Of a stretch of 64,000 nt of DNA, positions 44,750 to 56,499 are shown one piece after another; position 1 is the stretch's first letter, and every line of letters starts with the position of its first letter. The notes below the pieces were generated by a model, which did no database searches, had not been told where the DNA came from, and worked only from the letters and a program-made list of their open reading frames with translations. The stretch comes from Paraescarpia echinospica (Eukaryota > Annelida > Polychaeta > Sabellida > Siboglinidae). Where the stretch lies: NCBI GenBank assembly GCA_020002185.1, contig CM034541.1:48926980-48990979 (forward strand), read 5' to 3'. A program made the translations under genes and the position numbers.

Positions 44750-47555
44750 GAGGGTGTGTGTAACAATACTGTGACAATTGTCTCCATGCTAATGCTGTGT
44801 GTGTAACAATACTGTGACAATTGTCTCCATGCTAATACTGTGTGTGTAACAATACTGTGACAATTGTCTCCATGCTAATACTGTGTGTGTAACAATACTG
44901 TGACAATTGTCTCCATGCTAATGCTGTGTGTGTAACAATACTGTGACAATTGTCTCCATGCTAATGCTGTGTGTGTAACAATACTGTGACAATTGTCTCC
45001 ATGCTAATGCTGTGTGTGTAACAATACTGTGACAATTGTCTCCATGCTAATGCTGTGTGTATAACAATACTGTGACAATTGTCTCCATGCTAATACTGTG
45101 TGTGTGTAACAATACTGTGACAATTGTGTCCATGCTAATGATGTGTGTGTAACAATACTGTGACAATTGTTTCCATGCTAATACTGTGTGTGTAGCAATA
45201 CTGTGACAATTGTCTCCATGCTAATGACGTGTGTGTAACAATACTGTGACAATTGTGTCCATGCTAATGCTGTGTGTATAACAATACTGTGACAATTGCC
45301 TCCATGCTAATGCTGTGTGTGTAACAATACTGTGACAATTGTCTCCATGCTAGTGATGTGTGTACAACAATACTGTAACAATTGTCTCCATGCTAATGCT
45401 GTGTGTATAACAATACTGTGACAATTGTGTCCATGCTAATGCTGTGTGTATAACAATACTGTGACAATTGTGTCCATGCTAATGCTGTGTGTGTAACAAT
45501 ACTGTGACAATTGTGTCCATGCTAATGCTGTGTGTATAACAATACTGTGACAATTGTCTCCATTCTAATGCTGTGTGTGTAACAATACTGTGACAATTGT
45601 CTCCATGCTAGTGATGTGTGTATAACAATACTGTGACAACTGTGTCCATGCTAATGCTGTGTGTATAACAATACTGTGACAATTGTGTCCATGCTAATGC
45701 TGTGTGTGTAACAATACTGTGACAATTGTGTCCATGCTAATGCTGTGTGTATAACAATACTGTGACAATTGTCTCCATTCTAATGCTGTGTGTGTAACAA
45801 TACTGTGACAATTGTCTCCATGCTAGTGATGTGTGTATAACAATACTGTGACAATTGTGTCCATGCTAATGCTGTGTGTGTAACAATACTGTGACAATTG
45901 TCTCCATGCTAATGCTGTGTGTATAACAATACTGTGACAATTGTCTCCATTCTAATGCTGTGTGTGTAACAATACTGTGACAATTGTGTCCATGCTAGTG
46001 ATGTGTGTATAACAATACTGTGACAATTGTGTCCATGCTAATGCTGTGTGTGTAACAATACTGTGACAATTGTCTCCATCCTAGTGATGTGTGTATAACA
46101 ATACTGTGACAATTGTGTCCATGCTAATGCTATGTGTGTAACAATACTGTGACAATTGTGTCCATGCTAATGCTGTGTGTGTAACAATACTGTGACAATT
46201 GTATCCATGTTAATGCTGTGTAACAATACTGTGACAATTGTGTCCATGCTAGTGATGTGTGTATAACAATACTGTGACAATTGTGTCCATGCTAATGCTG
46301 TGTGTAACAATACTGTGACAATTGTGTCCATGCTAATGCTGTGTGTGTAACAATACTGTGACAATTGTGTCCATGCTAATGCTATGTGTGTAACAATACT
46401 GTGACAATTGTCTCCATGCTAATGCTGTGTGTGTAACAATACTGTGACAATTGTCTCCATGCTAGTGATGTATGTATAACAATACTGTGACAATTGTCTC
46501 CATGCTAATGCTGTGTGTATAACAATACTGTGACAATTGTCTCCATGCTAGTGATGTGTGTATAACAATACTGTGACAATTGTGTCCATGCTAATGCTGT
46601 GTGTATAACAATACTGTGACAATTGTCTCCATGCTAGTGATGTGTGTATAACAATACTGTGACAATTGTCTCCATGCTAGTGATGTGTGTATAACAATAC
46701 TGTGACAATTGTGTCCATGCTAATGCTGTGTGTGTAACAATACTGTGACAATTGTGTCCATGCTAATGCTGTGTGTGTAACAATACTGTGACAATTGTGT
46801 CCATGCTAATGCTGTGTGTATAACAATACTGTGACAATTGTCTCCATGCTAATGATGTGTGTGTAACAATACTGTGACAATTGTCTCCATGCTAGTGATG
46901 TGTGTATAACAATACTGTGACAATTGTGTCCATGCTAATGCTGTGTGTGTAACAATACTGTGACAATTGTGTCCATGCTAATGCTGTGTGTGTAACAATA
47001 CTGTGACAATTGTGTCCATGCTAATGCTGTGTGTGTAACAATACTGTGACAATTGTCTCCATGCTAATGCTGTGTGTGTAACAATACTGTGACAATTGTC
47101 TCCATGCTAGTGATGTGTGTATAACAATACTGTGACAATTGTCTCCATGCTAATGCTGTGTGTATAACAATACTGTGACAATTGTGTCCATGCTAATGCT
47201 GAGTGTATAACAATACTGTGACAATTGTCTCCATGCTAGTGATGTGTGTATAACAATAGTGACAATTGTGTCCATGCTAATGCTGTGTGTGTAACAATAC
47301 TGTGACAATTGTGTCCATGCTAATGCTGTGTGTGTAACAATACTGTGACAATTGTGTCCATGCTAATGCTGTGTGTATAACAATACTGTGACAATTGTCT
47401 CCATGCTAATGATGTGTGTGTAACAATACTGTGACAATTGTCTCCATGCTAGTGATGTGTGTATAACAATACTGTGACAATTGTCTCCATGCTAATGCTG
47501 TGTGTGTAACAATACTGTGACAATTGTCTCCATGCTAATGCTGTGTATATAACAA
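44750..47555. repeat. 43-bp satellite, about 65 copies, with higher-order structure
   Basis: The unit is GTGTGTGTAACAATACTGTG, ACAATTGTCTCCATGCTAAT and GCT. Variants GTCTCC/GTGTCC, GCTAATGCT/GCTAGTGAT and GTGTAAC/GTATAAC recur in blocks. An identical 200-bp block starts at about 46720 and 47287. TCTCCATTCTAATG recurs at about 45555, 45770 and 45945 (5 and 4 units apart). It occupies the 4.6-kb intron between the exons at 48706 and 44018. Confidence 0.97.
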
Positions 47556-48009
47556 TGCAATTAGAATTGTATTTGCTGTTTGTTTATTAGTTAATTTGAA
47601 AAATTAACTAATAGTATTTGTCAACTGTTGACAACTGTTTTGACAGGTAATGCCTGGGTGACTTTAGTGTGAAACTATTGTTTACTGTTATTAGGTATGA
47701 TGCAGAGCTATCCAGGTTACTGGTGTAGTTGTAAGTTGAACGACTGTGGCATTTCTGTAATGTTCTTTTGCTATTATTAAGATGGAATATTGTTATTCAG
47801 CAGATATTCCAGTCTATGAGAGTGGTTGATATTGTTATAGCCAGATAGTGTTATAATGATGTTTATAAGCAGGATCCGACAGGATACTCAGTTTTCTGTA
47901 TGTCCGCAGGGTTTTGTACTCCGCTGGCTGAAATACCTCATTAAAACCACCTGCAACCACCAAATGCCAGTGTTGTGATTATACACCACTCTGGGCATTA
48001 TACAATTAT

Positions 48010-48570
48010 AAGAAGCAGCTCTGTGTGTGTGTTTGTGTGTGTGTGCAAGCGCGTGTGTGTTTGTGTGCGTGCGTGTGTGTATGTGTTGGCACATATGCAT
48101 GCATGTATGTTTCATGCAAAGATGACGAATATGATGAAACACCTAAAAAGGACAATTAAGCACATCCCACAATTGGAGAACTCTGCATAAATATTACTGG
48201 AAATGAGTGTAACAAATGATATATGTTTAGGTTTGGTTAATAATAATAGTAAATAAGCAAATAGTTGGGTAATATATAAAATCATAGCAGGTAAGATAAA
48301 GAAAGGTAAGGAAAGGTTAGGTAAGGAGAGGTGAGGTAAGGTAAAGTGAGTTGAGGTAAGGAGAGGTGAGGCAAAGTAAGGTGAGGTAAGGTAAGGTAAG
48401 GTAAGTTTAAGTGAGGTAAGGAGAAGTCGAGGTAAGGTGAGGTAAGGTAAGGTGAATTGAGGTGAAGAAAGCTGAGGTAAGAGATAAAGTGAGGTAAGTT
48501 GAAGTGAGGTAAGGTGAGGTGAGGTAAAGTGAGGTAAGTTGAAGTGAGGTGAGGTAAGGTCAGATAAGGA
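48010..48570. repeat. (GT)n microsatellite and AGGTAAGGTG-rich purine tract
   Basis: GT repeats run from about 48023 to 48095. From 48290 to 48570 GGTAAGGTGAGGTAAGGT-type sequence runs up to 18 bases from the donor of the exon at 48706-48588. The many GGTAAG and GGTGAG words are on the plus strand, so they are not decoy donors for the minus-strand gene. Confidence 0.9.
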
Positions 48571-48587
48571 CAAGAATCAGTGCTCAC

Positions 48588-48706
48588 GTGGCACAAATGG
48601 TGATCTTGCTCTTCATACACTTGATGTCATCAACTGTGATGTGGAGAACGAACGAAGGGCGGGACCCTTGCCCTGTCATGTTGTACACGTTGTACTTGAC
48701 ATGAGC
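48588..48706 (-). CDS. CUB/receptor-binding-domain linker exon
   Basis: A 119-nt exon, phase 0 in and 2 out, acceptor ATCTGCAG, donor GTGAGC. It encodes AHVKYNVYNMTGQGSRPSFV, then LHITVDDIKCMKSKITICA. It aligns with the K-Y-N segment that follows the CUB domain and the first strands of the receptor-binding domain. N-M-T is an N-glycosylation sequon. Two Cys may form the local disulfide. Confidence 0.88.
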
Positions 48707-48904
48707 CTGCAGATACAGACAGGGTGAGGTCAGTGACACCCCTTATTCACACCCCTTATTCCTTAGGTCAACCAAGTGTACATACTGATACATGAAATAA
48801 AAAGTCATTACAACTGCAATAAAAATTAAGATTATATCACTATGCAACTATGTTTGCTGTATAAGTATATTAGCATGTGCATACATTCATCACTCACTAT
48901 TTCA

Positions 48905-49165
48905 TTCACATACAAAAACACACCCACCCTCCCACCCAAACATGCATGCATTTACACATACAGGCAGACAGATAGATGCACACACACACTCACAACACAC
49001 GCTTACAGACAAACAAACAAAGAAACAGTCAGACATACAGTCGGTCAGATGGACAGACCGACAAGACACACACACGCAAGCAAGCACACACGCACACCCA
49101 GCCACCCATTCACAACAAACACCCACACACACCCACACACACCCACACACACACCCACCCTACCC
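48905..49165. repeat. CA/CCCA/GACA-rich microsatellite beside an exon
   Basis: CACA, GACAGA and ACCCACACAC repeats run to about ten bases from the donor of the exon at 49385-49176. Polythreonine/histidine frames are artefacts. Confidence 0.9.
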
Positions 49166-49175
49166 GTGAGCCTAC

Positions 49176-49385
49176 CTGATGCAGCACACAGCCGACGCCA
49201 GACACCTCAAAGTGCATGTTGTTGGGCACGGGCACGGCCTGTCTCTGCAGCAGCAGGGTGTTGTTGGAGGTCACAGAAAACTTCTTATTGATACCCTCAC
49301 CCCGCGCCCTAATCACCAGGTCCACGTTGGTGCCATAGAGGAGAGACGCATAGTGCGACAGTGCCTGTAGTGCCACCACCGTGTC
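49176..49385 (-). CDS. CUB-region exon of the A2M/TEP-like gene
   Basis: A 210-nt exon (70 codons, phase 0 in and out), acceptor CACATAG, donor GTAGGC. It begins DTVVALQALSHYASLLYG, completing the F-S-S-T-Q-D-T-V-V-A-L-x-A-L-S family motif. It continues IRARGEGINKKFSVTSNNTL, LLQRQAVPVP and FEVSGVGCVLHQ. This covers the second half of the CUB domain. A 5.8-kb intron separates it from the previous exon. Confidence 0.94.
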
Positions 49386-49399
49386 CTATGTGGGAAACA

Positions 49400-50148
49400 A
49401 CAAACACAGTAATTGACCTATCCATCATGTGACCTGTTGCCTAGCAACAGCTCTGTCAAGTCATCAACAAATGGATGTCGAACACATGGTGCATTCTTGC
49501 ATTCCATCGTATATTTTGTCGAAATTCTGGCCACGAAAGGGTTTCTTTGTGACAAAAAACATGACACAAAGATTTTAAAGAGACAACTGTATGCGGTTAT
49601 GTTTGATACCTGCTTGACAAAGCTTGACAGAGGTCAAGTGCAATGTACATTACATTTACACCCTGCATGCGATCTTTTATTTCCCCTAGCAGACAGTTAG
49701 AAGGGTCCAACGGATTAATATTGTATCTTCTTGGACTAATACGTCTATATGTGACCCCGGCTGACCAAATGAGTGATAAGTCGGAAAAATTGTAACATTG
49801 TTTTCTTACATCCTTGTAAAGGTTTGGTAGGGTGCTTTACACGGTTTCAAAAATTATGACTGCTACAAAAATTGGCAAAGTTATGGAGCATTGAACATGG
49901 TAGGGATCAAAAAGTGAAAATGAAGAAAACGGCTGTTGAAGTTTTACATTATATATGCAAATGGATTGCATGGAAATATTACATGCACAACATTCAAATG
50001 CGACACACAGTATGTAATATGTATGTTATGTTGCAATTATACACTGGAAGTATAAATGTGCTGCTACAAAGACTTATCAAGTTATGCCAGATTTTGTCTT
50101 CATGTGTAAAACTAAGAGGACAGATTATTTGAGAGCAAAAGGTAGACT
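49400..50148. other. Intron, no gene seen
   Basis: No recognised motif. The longest frames are 86-95 codons and low-information. Confidence 0.5.
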
Positions 50149-50149
50149 C

Positions 50150-53100
50150 ACTGTTTGACACAGTTTAAAACCCACAGGCAACTGTCTAGTTTAACAGGGG
50201 TCTAGTGGCTTAATGCTATCTGTTGACACAAGCTACTGCCAGTGACCAATTACAGATTAGTCACAGTTCCCATCAAACAATAGCAGACAGAGAATCTTAG
50301 CTCCACAGCTGGGTGTAATACACAACCAGAGCCACCACTGATTCATGGTCAAGTAGATTAGCTCAATGCACCAACTAAGACAATACACAACACTGTGAGT
50401 GACAGTGTCCAGAGTGAGGCCTAAGCAGTGTCCTCATAGCTGAATAGATCAATTAAACCTGCCAAGTGGGTGACATTCTGCATAAGTGTTCATTAATCCT
50501 TAGTGATTGTTCAGAACACCAGACTGACCACATACCTAAACAAAGTGAATGTAATAGGTGAAGAACAGGCAGTGTTCAAATAGGGGTATTGGTTGAATTG
50601 TATTTGTCTCGACGCAAAAGGCTTTATTGTGCCTATATCGATTATAAGAAAGCATTTCATTTATTAGACCGGTCCTCCCTGTGGTCTAAGATAATTTCAT
50701 GCGGTATTAATGGTATTGTGTTGAAAGTAGTATACAACATGTACAAAAATGCTAAATCATGTATATATCAGGGCCAGGCTGTGTCAGCCTTCTTCTCATG
50801 TGTAGAGGTATGGCAAGGAGAAAACTTGTGTCCTTTGTTATTTGCTATTTACCTGAATAATTGTGAACACTGTTAGTCACAAATATAACGGACTTGACAT
50901 GGCAGCTGGTTAAATTTACAACAACCTTAGTGATGATGATGTAGAAAATGTATGTTCTACTATATCCTGATGACACTAGAATGATTCAATCAAATACAGA
51001 TTTCTTGCTTGTGTATAGCGGAACTATGTCAACTCTTCTAATGGTTGACATTTGGTTGTTTCAGGTGTCAACTATATTGTGAATCTGTAATTATTAGTCT
51101 ATATTGATACAATTGATTTACACAGTACCATGTCTACACAAGGCATGGCAAGCATAAACAGAACAGTAGAATGCATTTGATATCAATAAATTGTCGGATA
51201 TTTCACTCTATACTTGTCCATAATATTAATTTTCTATGTTTGTCACCTACAGGTTTCTACAGACAATACATCTTTAACCAATAGACACAACAGTCACACC
51301 ATTTTATAATAATTAAATGAACATCAAAACAAACACAACTTGCAATTAAAAAAAATCAATAGTTTTGAAGATACAGTTTAAAATTGTTAGGCAACTATTC
51401 AGTCTAACAGGGGTCAAGTGTGTCTACTCTGCCTGGGCCCTGTGACCAATTAAAGATTAGTCAAGGTCTCAATGGAACAGTAGCACTAGGCTGCAGAGTT
51501 TAGTGATGGTGCTGGCTTTCTGGCACATTAAACAAAATCTACTGTTGGGGGTGGTCTCAGTTAAGGGCCCTTCTCAAAACCACATCACTAGATAATGTAA
51601 AACTTTTGCACTTTGGGGGCCCCTTAGAATGATTCAATCAAATACAGATTTCTTGTATATAGTGGCAGCACCCTAAGATACATATATGCAAAATTAGAAA
51701 AAAAGTTGCTGAACAGTTTTTGAAAAAATAGGCAAAATGTTACATTTTTACAAGTTTTGGGGTCCTTGGAGGCATTAGGGAGCCCTTAAAATGATTCAAT
51801 CAAGTACAGATTTCTCATGCACAGTGGCAATGCCCTAAGATATGTCTACACAAAATTAGAGAAAAAGTTGCTGAACGGTTTCTGAGTTGCGGCAGCTAAC
51901 GGCAGACGGCAGATGTCGGACGGCAGACACAGAGTGATGGCAATAGTCCCTTGGACCTTCGGCCAAAGGACTAAAAATGGGCCAAGAGACTATTGTGAAT
52001 TTGTAATTATGAATCAAATGTTTTTTGGTGAATCATAGTTACAGATCATTAAGAGTTATGATGGAAGTAGTGTTGACATGTTTAGTAGCTCTCTAGACTA
52101 TATGCATGCCAGTGAAGATATACCTCAAAATAAAGTATTCTAGTAGACCATTTCGTGAATATTGTATCTAATTCTATATATTAGTTAATGTGTTATTAAA
52201 AAATACTGTAGTATTTTTTCCTGATACTCTGCTATTTACGCCGATTTCCAGTGGTTGTAGAAACCTTGCAATCTCGCATGTAGCACAGTTAAACATTGTT
52301 TAAGAAAATGCACACGCATTATCTGTTCTCCTTTTGCCCCTACCACCCTCCCCCAGAATGGGAAGAAGAAAGAGATGAACTATGATAAAACTTTATTTGT
52401 TAACAAGGTACATATGCACAACATGCATTTTGACTAAAAAACAGTAGTAAAGACGTCATACTGGTATAACTGAAGTGACGGAATAGCTGCAACATGTACA
52501 GTAAAACATCTGAATAAAATTCCTTATGATTTTTGGCTAAATATGCTTTAACCTTTTTGAGAATACCTATGTTATTTTACTTTAAATATTATTTTATACC
52601 TAAGTTATGTTATTTTAATCCTAGGTCATATCTTTACATTGCATTGATAATTATGTCTACTGCTGTTTTAAAGTTCTCAGGTTCTACGTGTGCAGTAGGG
52701 AATCCCATTACACATTATAGTTACAGCCCACTGTTTGACACAGCTTAAAATGTACATGCAACTGTCCAGGGGTGGTCTAGTGGGTGCTGCCTGTTGACAC
52801 AAGCCTCTGCCAGTGACCAATTACAGATTAGTCACAGTTTCCATCAAATAATAGCAGGCAGAGACCCAGTGAGGTGGGGGTGGGGTGGGTCACTTGGCAC
52901 TCTGCCAACCTACTCCAGGCAGAAACAGACAAAATGTGAACATTTAGCTTTTTGGGAGGCCCTGAGGTGCCCTTAGAATGATTCAATCAAACACAAATAT
53001 CTTGTGTACAGTGACACTACCCTAAGAGACGTCTATACAAAATTAGAGAAAACGATACTGAAAAGTTTTTGAAATAATAGAAAAGACCTCTGATCCATGC

Positions 53101-53710
53101 AAGACACAGACTCCGCATGTGACAGATGTTATAGGAAAAGGGATTAGTTGAGGGAAGGACTGTAGCCAACCAGTTGTCAATAGAGCTCCTGTCTGAGGTG
53201 TTCTGCTGTAAACAATTTAGTTAGTAAATTTAGCATTTTAGGGGACCTTTGGTGACCTTAGAATGATTCAATCAAATACAGATTCCTTGTGTATAGTGGC
53301 ACTACCACATGAAATGTCTACACAAAATTAGAGAAAACGTTACTGAAGAGTTTTTGAAAAAATAGGCGAAATATAAAAAATTACCAGTTTGGGGATCCTT
53401 TTTAGGTACCCTTGGAATGTTTCAATAAAATACAGATTTCTTGTGTACAGTGACACTACCACATGAAATGTAGATACAAAATTAGAGAAAAAGTTACTGA
53501 ACAATTTTTGATAAAATAGGTAAAATGTGAAAAAAATTCTATTTTTTGGGCCCTGTTGGGCCCTTTGAACGTTTCAATCAAATACAGATACGTCTATGCA
53601 AAATTAGAGAAAAAGTTACTGAACGGTTTCTGAGATACGACAGCTAACGGCAGACGGCGGACGTAGGGTGATGGCAATAGTCCATTGGACCTTCGGCCCA
53701 AAGCATTAAA
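50150..53710. repeat. Cluster of intronic dispersed repeats (two types)
   Basis: Type 1 (about 140 bp; GACCAATTACAGATTAGTCA) occurs at about 50152-50297, 51368-51500 and 52727-52866. Type 2 is a roughly 155-bp unit with AGAATGATTCAATCAAATAC, AGATTTCTTG and ACAAAATTAGAGAAAA. It occurs near 50977, 51622, 51793, 52973, 53257, 53410 and 53570. GATGGCAATAGTCCMTTGGA follows type 2 at 51935 and 53670. The spacing suggests segmental copies of one composite element. Confidence 0.75.
50560..50976 (+). pseudogene. LINE reverse-transcriptase fragment
   Basis: Encodes RLYCAYIDYKKAFHLLDRSS, then LWSKIISCGINGIVLKVVYN, SCIYQGQAVSAFFSCVEVWQ and LCPLLFAIYLNN. This covers RT motifs from the first catalytic Asp (D-Y-K-K-A-F) to the Q-G-x-x-L-C-P-L-L-F block. 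After a stop at 50876, YYILMT/LYPDDT-like traces of the YADD region follow near 50960. 3' sequence is missing. Confidence 0.82.
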
Positions 53711-54300
53711 AATGAGCAGTGATAAGGAATTCTCCTTTAAAAATGTAGCGCCACATAACTTATGAACCATTGCAACTGACTTCTTATGTAAAATTGTAAC
53801 ACATTTTTGTAAGACCATAATTGTAGTTTCTTTTTTGAAATGTAACTGTAAATGAGATGCTTCGTACGTCATTGCAACAGGCAATTGTAATTACACCCAA
53901 CATAGTACCGCCACATCCCATAAACTTCATCAAATGAATGACTATCTACTTGGACACTGTATATTTTCAGAAACCTCAACAAATTACAAAAATAATTATA
54001 AAAATACCTTGTTTTGGACACCTCTATAAATATAATTATTTTGTTCCTGTGTCATTGGACACCAATTATTCCTTACAAAGCACTGTTACTACAAGGGGCA
54101 GTATAACTGCGATGACAAGACATCAGGACTTGGTCATGCAAGGAAGTATTCAGATGGTGTATCTGAGAGTTATTTTCTGGGCATCGTATGTTTTCAGACA
54201 GCCGATGATTTAGTTATTGTTATCCATCCGAACACCTACAGTCATTACAGTGATGGAACCACAAAACTTTATATATTCTGTCACCTTATCACTTTAGCTT
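53711..54300. other. Intron, no gene seen
   Basis: AT-rich. No recognised coding or repeat feature. Confidence 0.5.
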
Positions 54301-54301
54301 T

Positions 54302-55110
54302 GTGGAGCGTAATAGCACAGTGTTAAGAGCTTCGGATTCTCGACTGAGAGAACCCGGGTTCGAATCCTGTGCAGCGGTGTCGAACCTTGGGCAAGTTTGT
54401 TTACTCTATACCATCTTCGTGCACCAGGGGTCGCTGCTGCTGATTACGTCAGTGCCAGCCAGCAGTACTCCCTGGCTGATCGCTTTGCGAAACACTGAAT
54501 TTAAGCTCAGCCTATGGAAACACTCACTAGATCAGTGGATCTCGGCAGGTCAGGTGGTCATAATAAAAATAATTTCAACCAACCGTTGCTCGTGTTACCT
54601 GCAATGTTTAGGAAGTAGAAGCAATTATTCGAATACACAATATCGCTCAGCTGCTCGTGCTAATGGGCGAACGGGTCATGATATATTGGGATCTCCCAGA
54701 AGTCGTTTATCCGTCTTCAAATTGGGGCGGGTATTTACGCTGTTCTCACGGGTGATGCAGTCACAACTGGCAAAGTCAATTACTAGTCTGACTCAGCTGA
54801 CTTCCGCACTTCGCGTAGGGGATCAGCTAGGGCTAGTTTTGCATGGCAAACAGCCCTGACTTGCGAGGATGCTCTACACTGCTTCAGTTCACTCAGCTGT
54901 ATGAATGAGTACCTGACAGTGGTGGATATGTGTGTATGAATAGTGTTCGCACCTTAATTGCAGCATGGCTGAATGCTTCCCAGAGTCGTTGAGATGGTGA
55001 TGGTCGACTGAACAGGTCTGCCAGGGAGGGAGTAAAGTGTAAATTGGTTTCAGCAATCCTGAGGACTGGATACTGCGCTATATAAGAATTTACCTTTACT
55101 TTACTTTTTA
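54302..55110 (+). mobile_element. tRNA-SINE, full length but interrupted
   Basis: Head with A box (54312-54326, TAGCACAGTGTTAAG) and a perfect B box GGTTCGAATCC at 54357-54367. The SINE sequence breaks at 54410, resumes at 54871 (CTCTACACTGCTTCAGTTCA), and runs to a tail with GCGCTATATAAGAATTTACC near 55110. Orientation is opposite to the host gene. Confidence 0.88.
54411..54870. mobile_element. 460-bp insertion inside the SINE
   Basis: The SINE is split at ACTCTATA (54403-54410) and GCTCTACA (54871-54878), a likely diverged 8-bp target duplication. Inner ends are roughly inverted: ATCTTCG...CAGGGG on the left against the reverse complement ATCCTCG...CAGGGC on the right. The 8-bp duplication and CAGGG ends hint at a hAT-type non-autonomous element. 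No transposase. Confidence 0.5.
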
Positions 55111-55116
55111 GTCAAG

Positions 55117-55207
55117 GTAAAGGTAAGTAACCCAAGGTTTGATACGGCAGCACAGGATTTTAACTCGGAATCTCTTGATTGAGAGCCCAGCGCTCTAGCC
55201 ACCATGC
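55117..55207 (-). mobile_element. SINE head fragment next to a splice donor
   Basis: On the minus strand GGTGGCTAGAGCGCTGG and the tRNA-like body down to TTGGGTTACTTACC match the SINE head. The B box is decayed (GAGTTAAAATCC). It abuts the tail of the SINE at 54302-55110 and ends 20 bases from the donor of the exon at 55444-55227. Confidence 0.7.
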
Positions 55208-55226
55208 TTCATAAACACACACTAAC

Positions 55227-55444
55227 CTGCGTGGAAGAGAATCCTCCGTACGCATTGCGTTGCTTGCTGAGCCACTTAACAATTGGCATGGCGTCCGGAA
55301 CGACGTTACCCGCCAGCCCCTTGGTGATGTAGGCCAGCAGTGCGTAGGCCGTCATCTCAATGTCTGCGGACGACTGCTCCTCACTTCCTGCCAGCGTCGG
55401 ACCATCACCGCTGCCTGTCTGTGCGCGCCAGTGCTTCATACCAC
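55227..55444 (-). CDS. Thioester-domain exon 5 (domain end)
   Basis: A 218-nt exon, phase 1 in and 0 out, acceptor TCTGCGTAG, donor GTTAGT. It encodes [14 protein letters not shown], then [20 protein letters not shown] and [19 protein letters not shown]. The [11 protein letters not shown] and N-x-x-G-G-F-S-S-T-Q motifs mark the last helices of the thioester domain. A SINE head ends 20 bases beyond the donor. Confidence 0.95.
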
Positions 55445-55459
55445 CTACGCAGAATTAGA

Positions 55460-56300
55460 AACGATCAGTTAAAGTTCTCTCCTTACCCTACTTGCTCTTT
55501 AGTGTGGTGGTGTCATCGTGCAGATAGTTTTCAAAACACATTGCAATCTATGCATGTATATCTGTTGTCTAATAGATTGGAAACAGGGAATTTTCATATA
55601 ACGGATGAGGTGGAAAATTAGATTTTTTCATTAATCATGTTCCAGAATAATTTTATGAAAATCCTAGCCTATATCTAGTATTCACTATGACTGTCAGCTT
55701 GGTTGTGCAAATGTGTTTTAGTTTTGTCCTAGCGAGCCCCTTTGGGTGGTTCATAGATTTAGAATTATAATTCATCCAGGGAGCCCCTTGGGATGAGGTC
55801 TGGGGCACCAACACTGCTTGTGGCTGATTGCGTGAGCAGGCACTGGTGGATGGTGCTTCCTAACTAGCATTATATAGTAACATTGGTGCTATATACAATA
55901 TGTATGTACTTAGATACCGTATGTTTTTGCACACCAACAAAAATCTATTAAAACAATTATTTTTATGTACTATATTTTTTATGAGTCCAATTACCTACAG
56001 TCAAATAATGACTGTTTTCAGACACCAAAAATAATTCTTTTTTGTAGTGTCTATTTACTGACAGCTGAGAACATACGCAGATGCAGAGGCGGATTTAGCC
56101 AGAAAATATTAACAGGTGGCTCTTCTTGCCTTGCACTCAACTAGTAATAAATAAAATACTTTGAAAATATGCAAATGTATAATAGAACATTCCTACATAA
56201 TGCCATTTCCCTATACAATAATTGTCTGAAATACTTATCTATGAAAGAATGTTGTAGAACGAATTCTTCACTAGAAGCAATAAAGGTTGTGTCATGTTAC
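55460..56300. other. Intron, no gene seen
   Basis: AT-rich unique-looking intron between the exons at 56481 and 55444 (excluding the exon itself). Confidence 0.5.
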
Positions 56301-56321
56301 GTATGACGATCGTTGAGTCAC

Positions 56322-56481
56322 CTTCATTGATGGCAAGCCGCTCAAGTCTGTCCATCACTAGTTGACGCTGGGGTGAGTTGCGGTCCATCAGCGTGTAGGT
56401 GTAGGCAAGGAGACAGAGGGTGTACGTATCGGTGATGGTTTGAGACTCGAGACACTGCACTGCCTGTTGCACTGCTACATC
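56322..56481 (-). CDS. Thioester-domain exon 4
   Basis: A 160-nt exon, phase 0 in and 1 out, acceptor TTGTTGTAG, donor GTGACT. It encodes DVAVQQAVQCLESQTITDTY, then TLCLLAYTYTLMDRNSPQRQ and MDRLERLAINE. Y-T-L-C-L-L-A-Y-x-Y corresponds to the Y-x-x-A-L-x-A-Y-A helix of the toroid. Confidence 0.93.
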
Positions 56482-56499
56482 CTACAACAAACATTCTCG

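Noticed and set aside
46167..46364. Repeat protein frame (DTIVTVLLH-type)
   Set aside because: It is a chance frame through the 43-bp satellite, and most of the array is closed in that frame.
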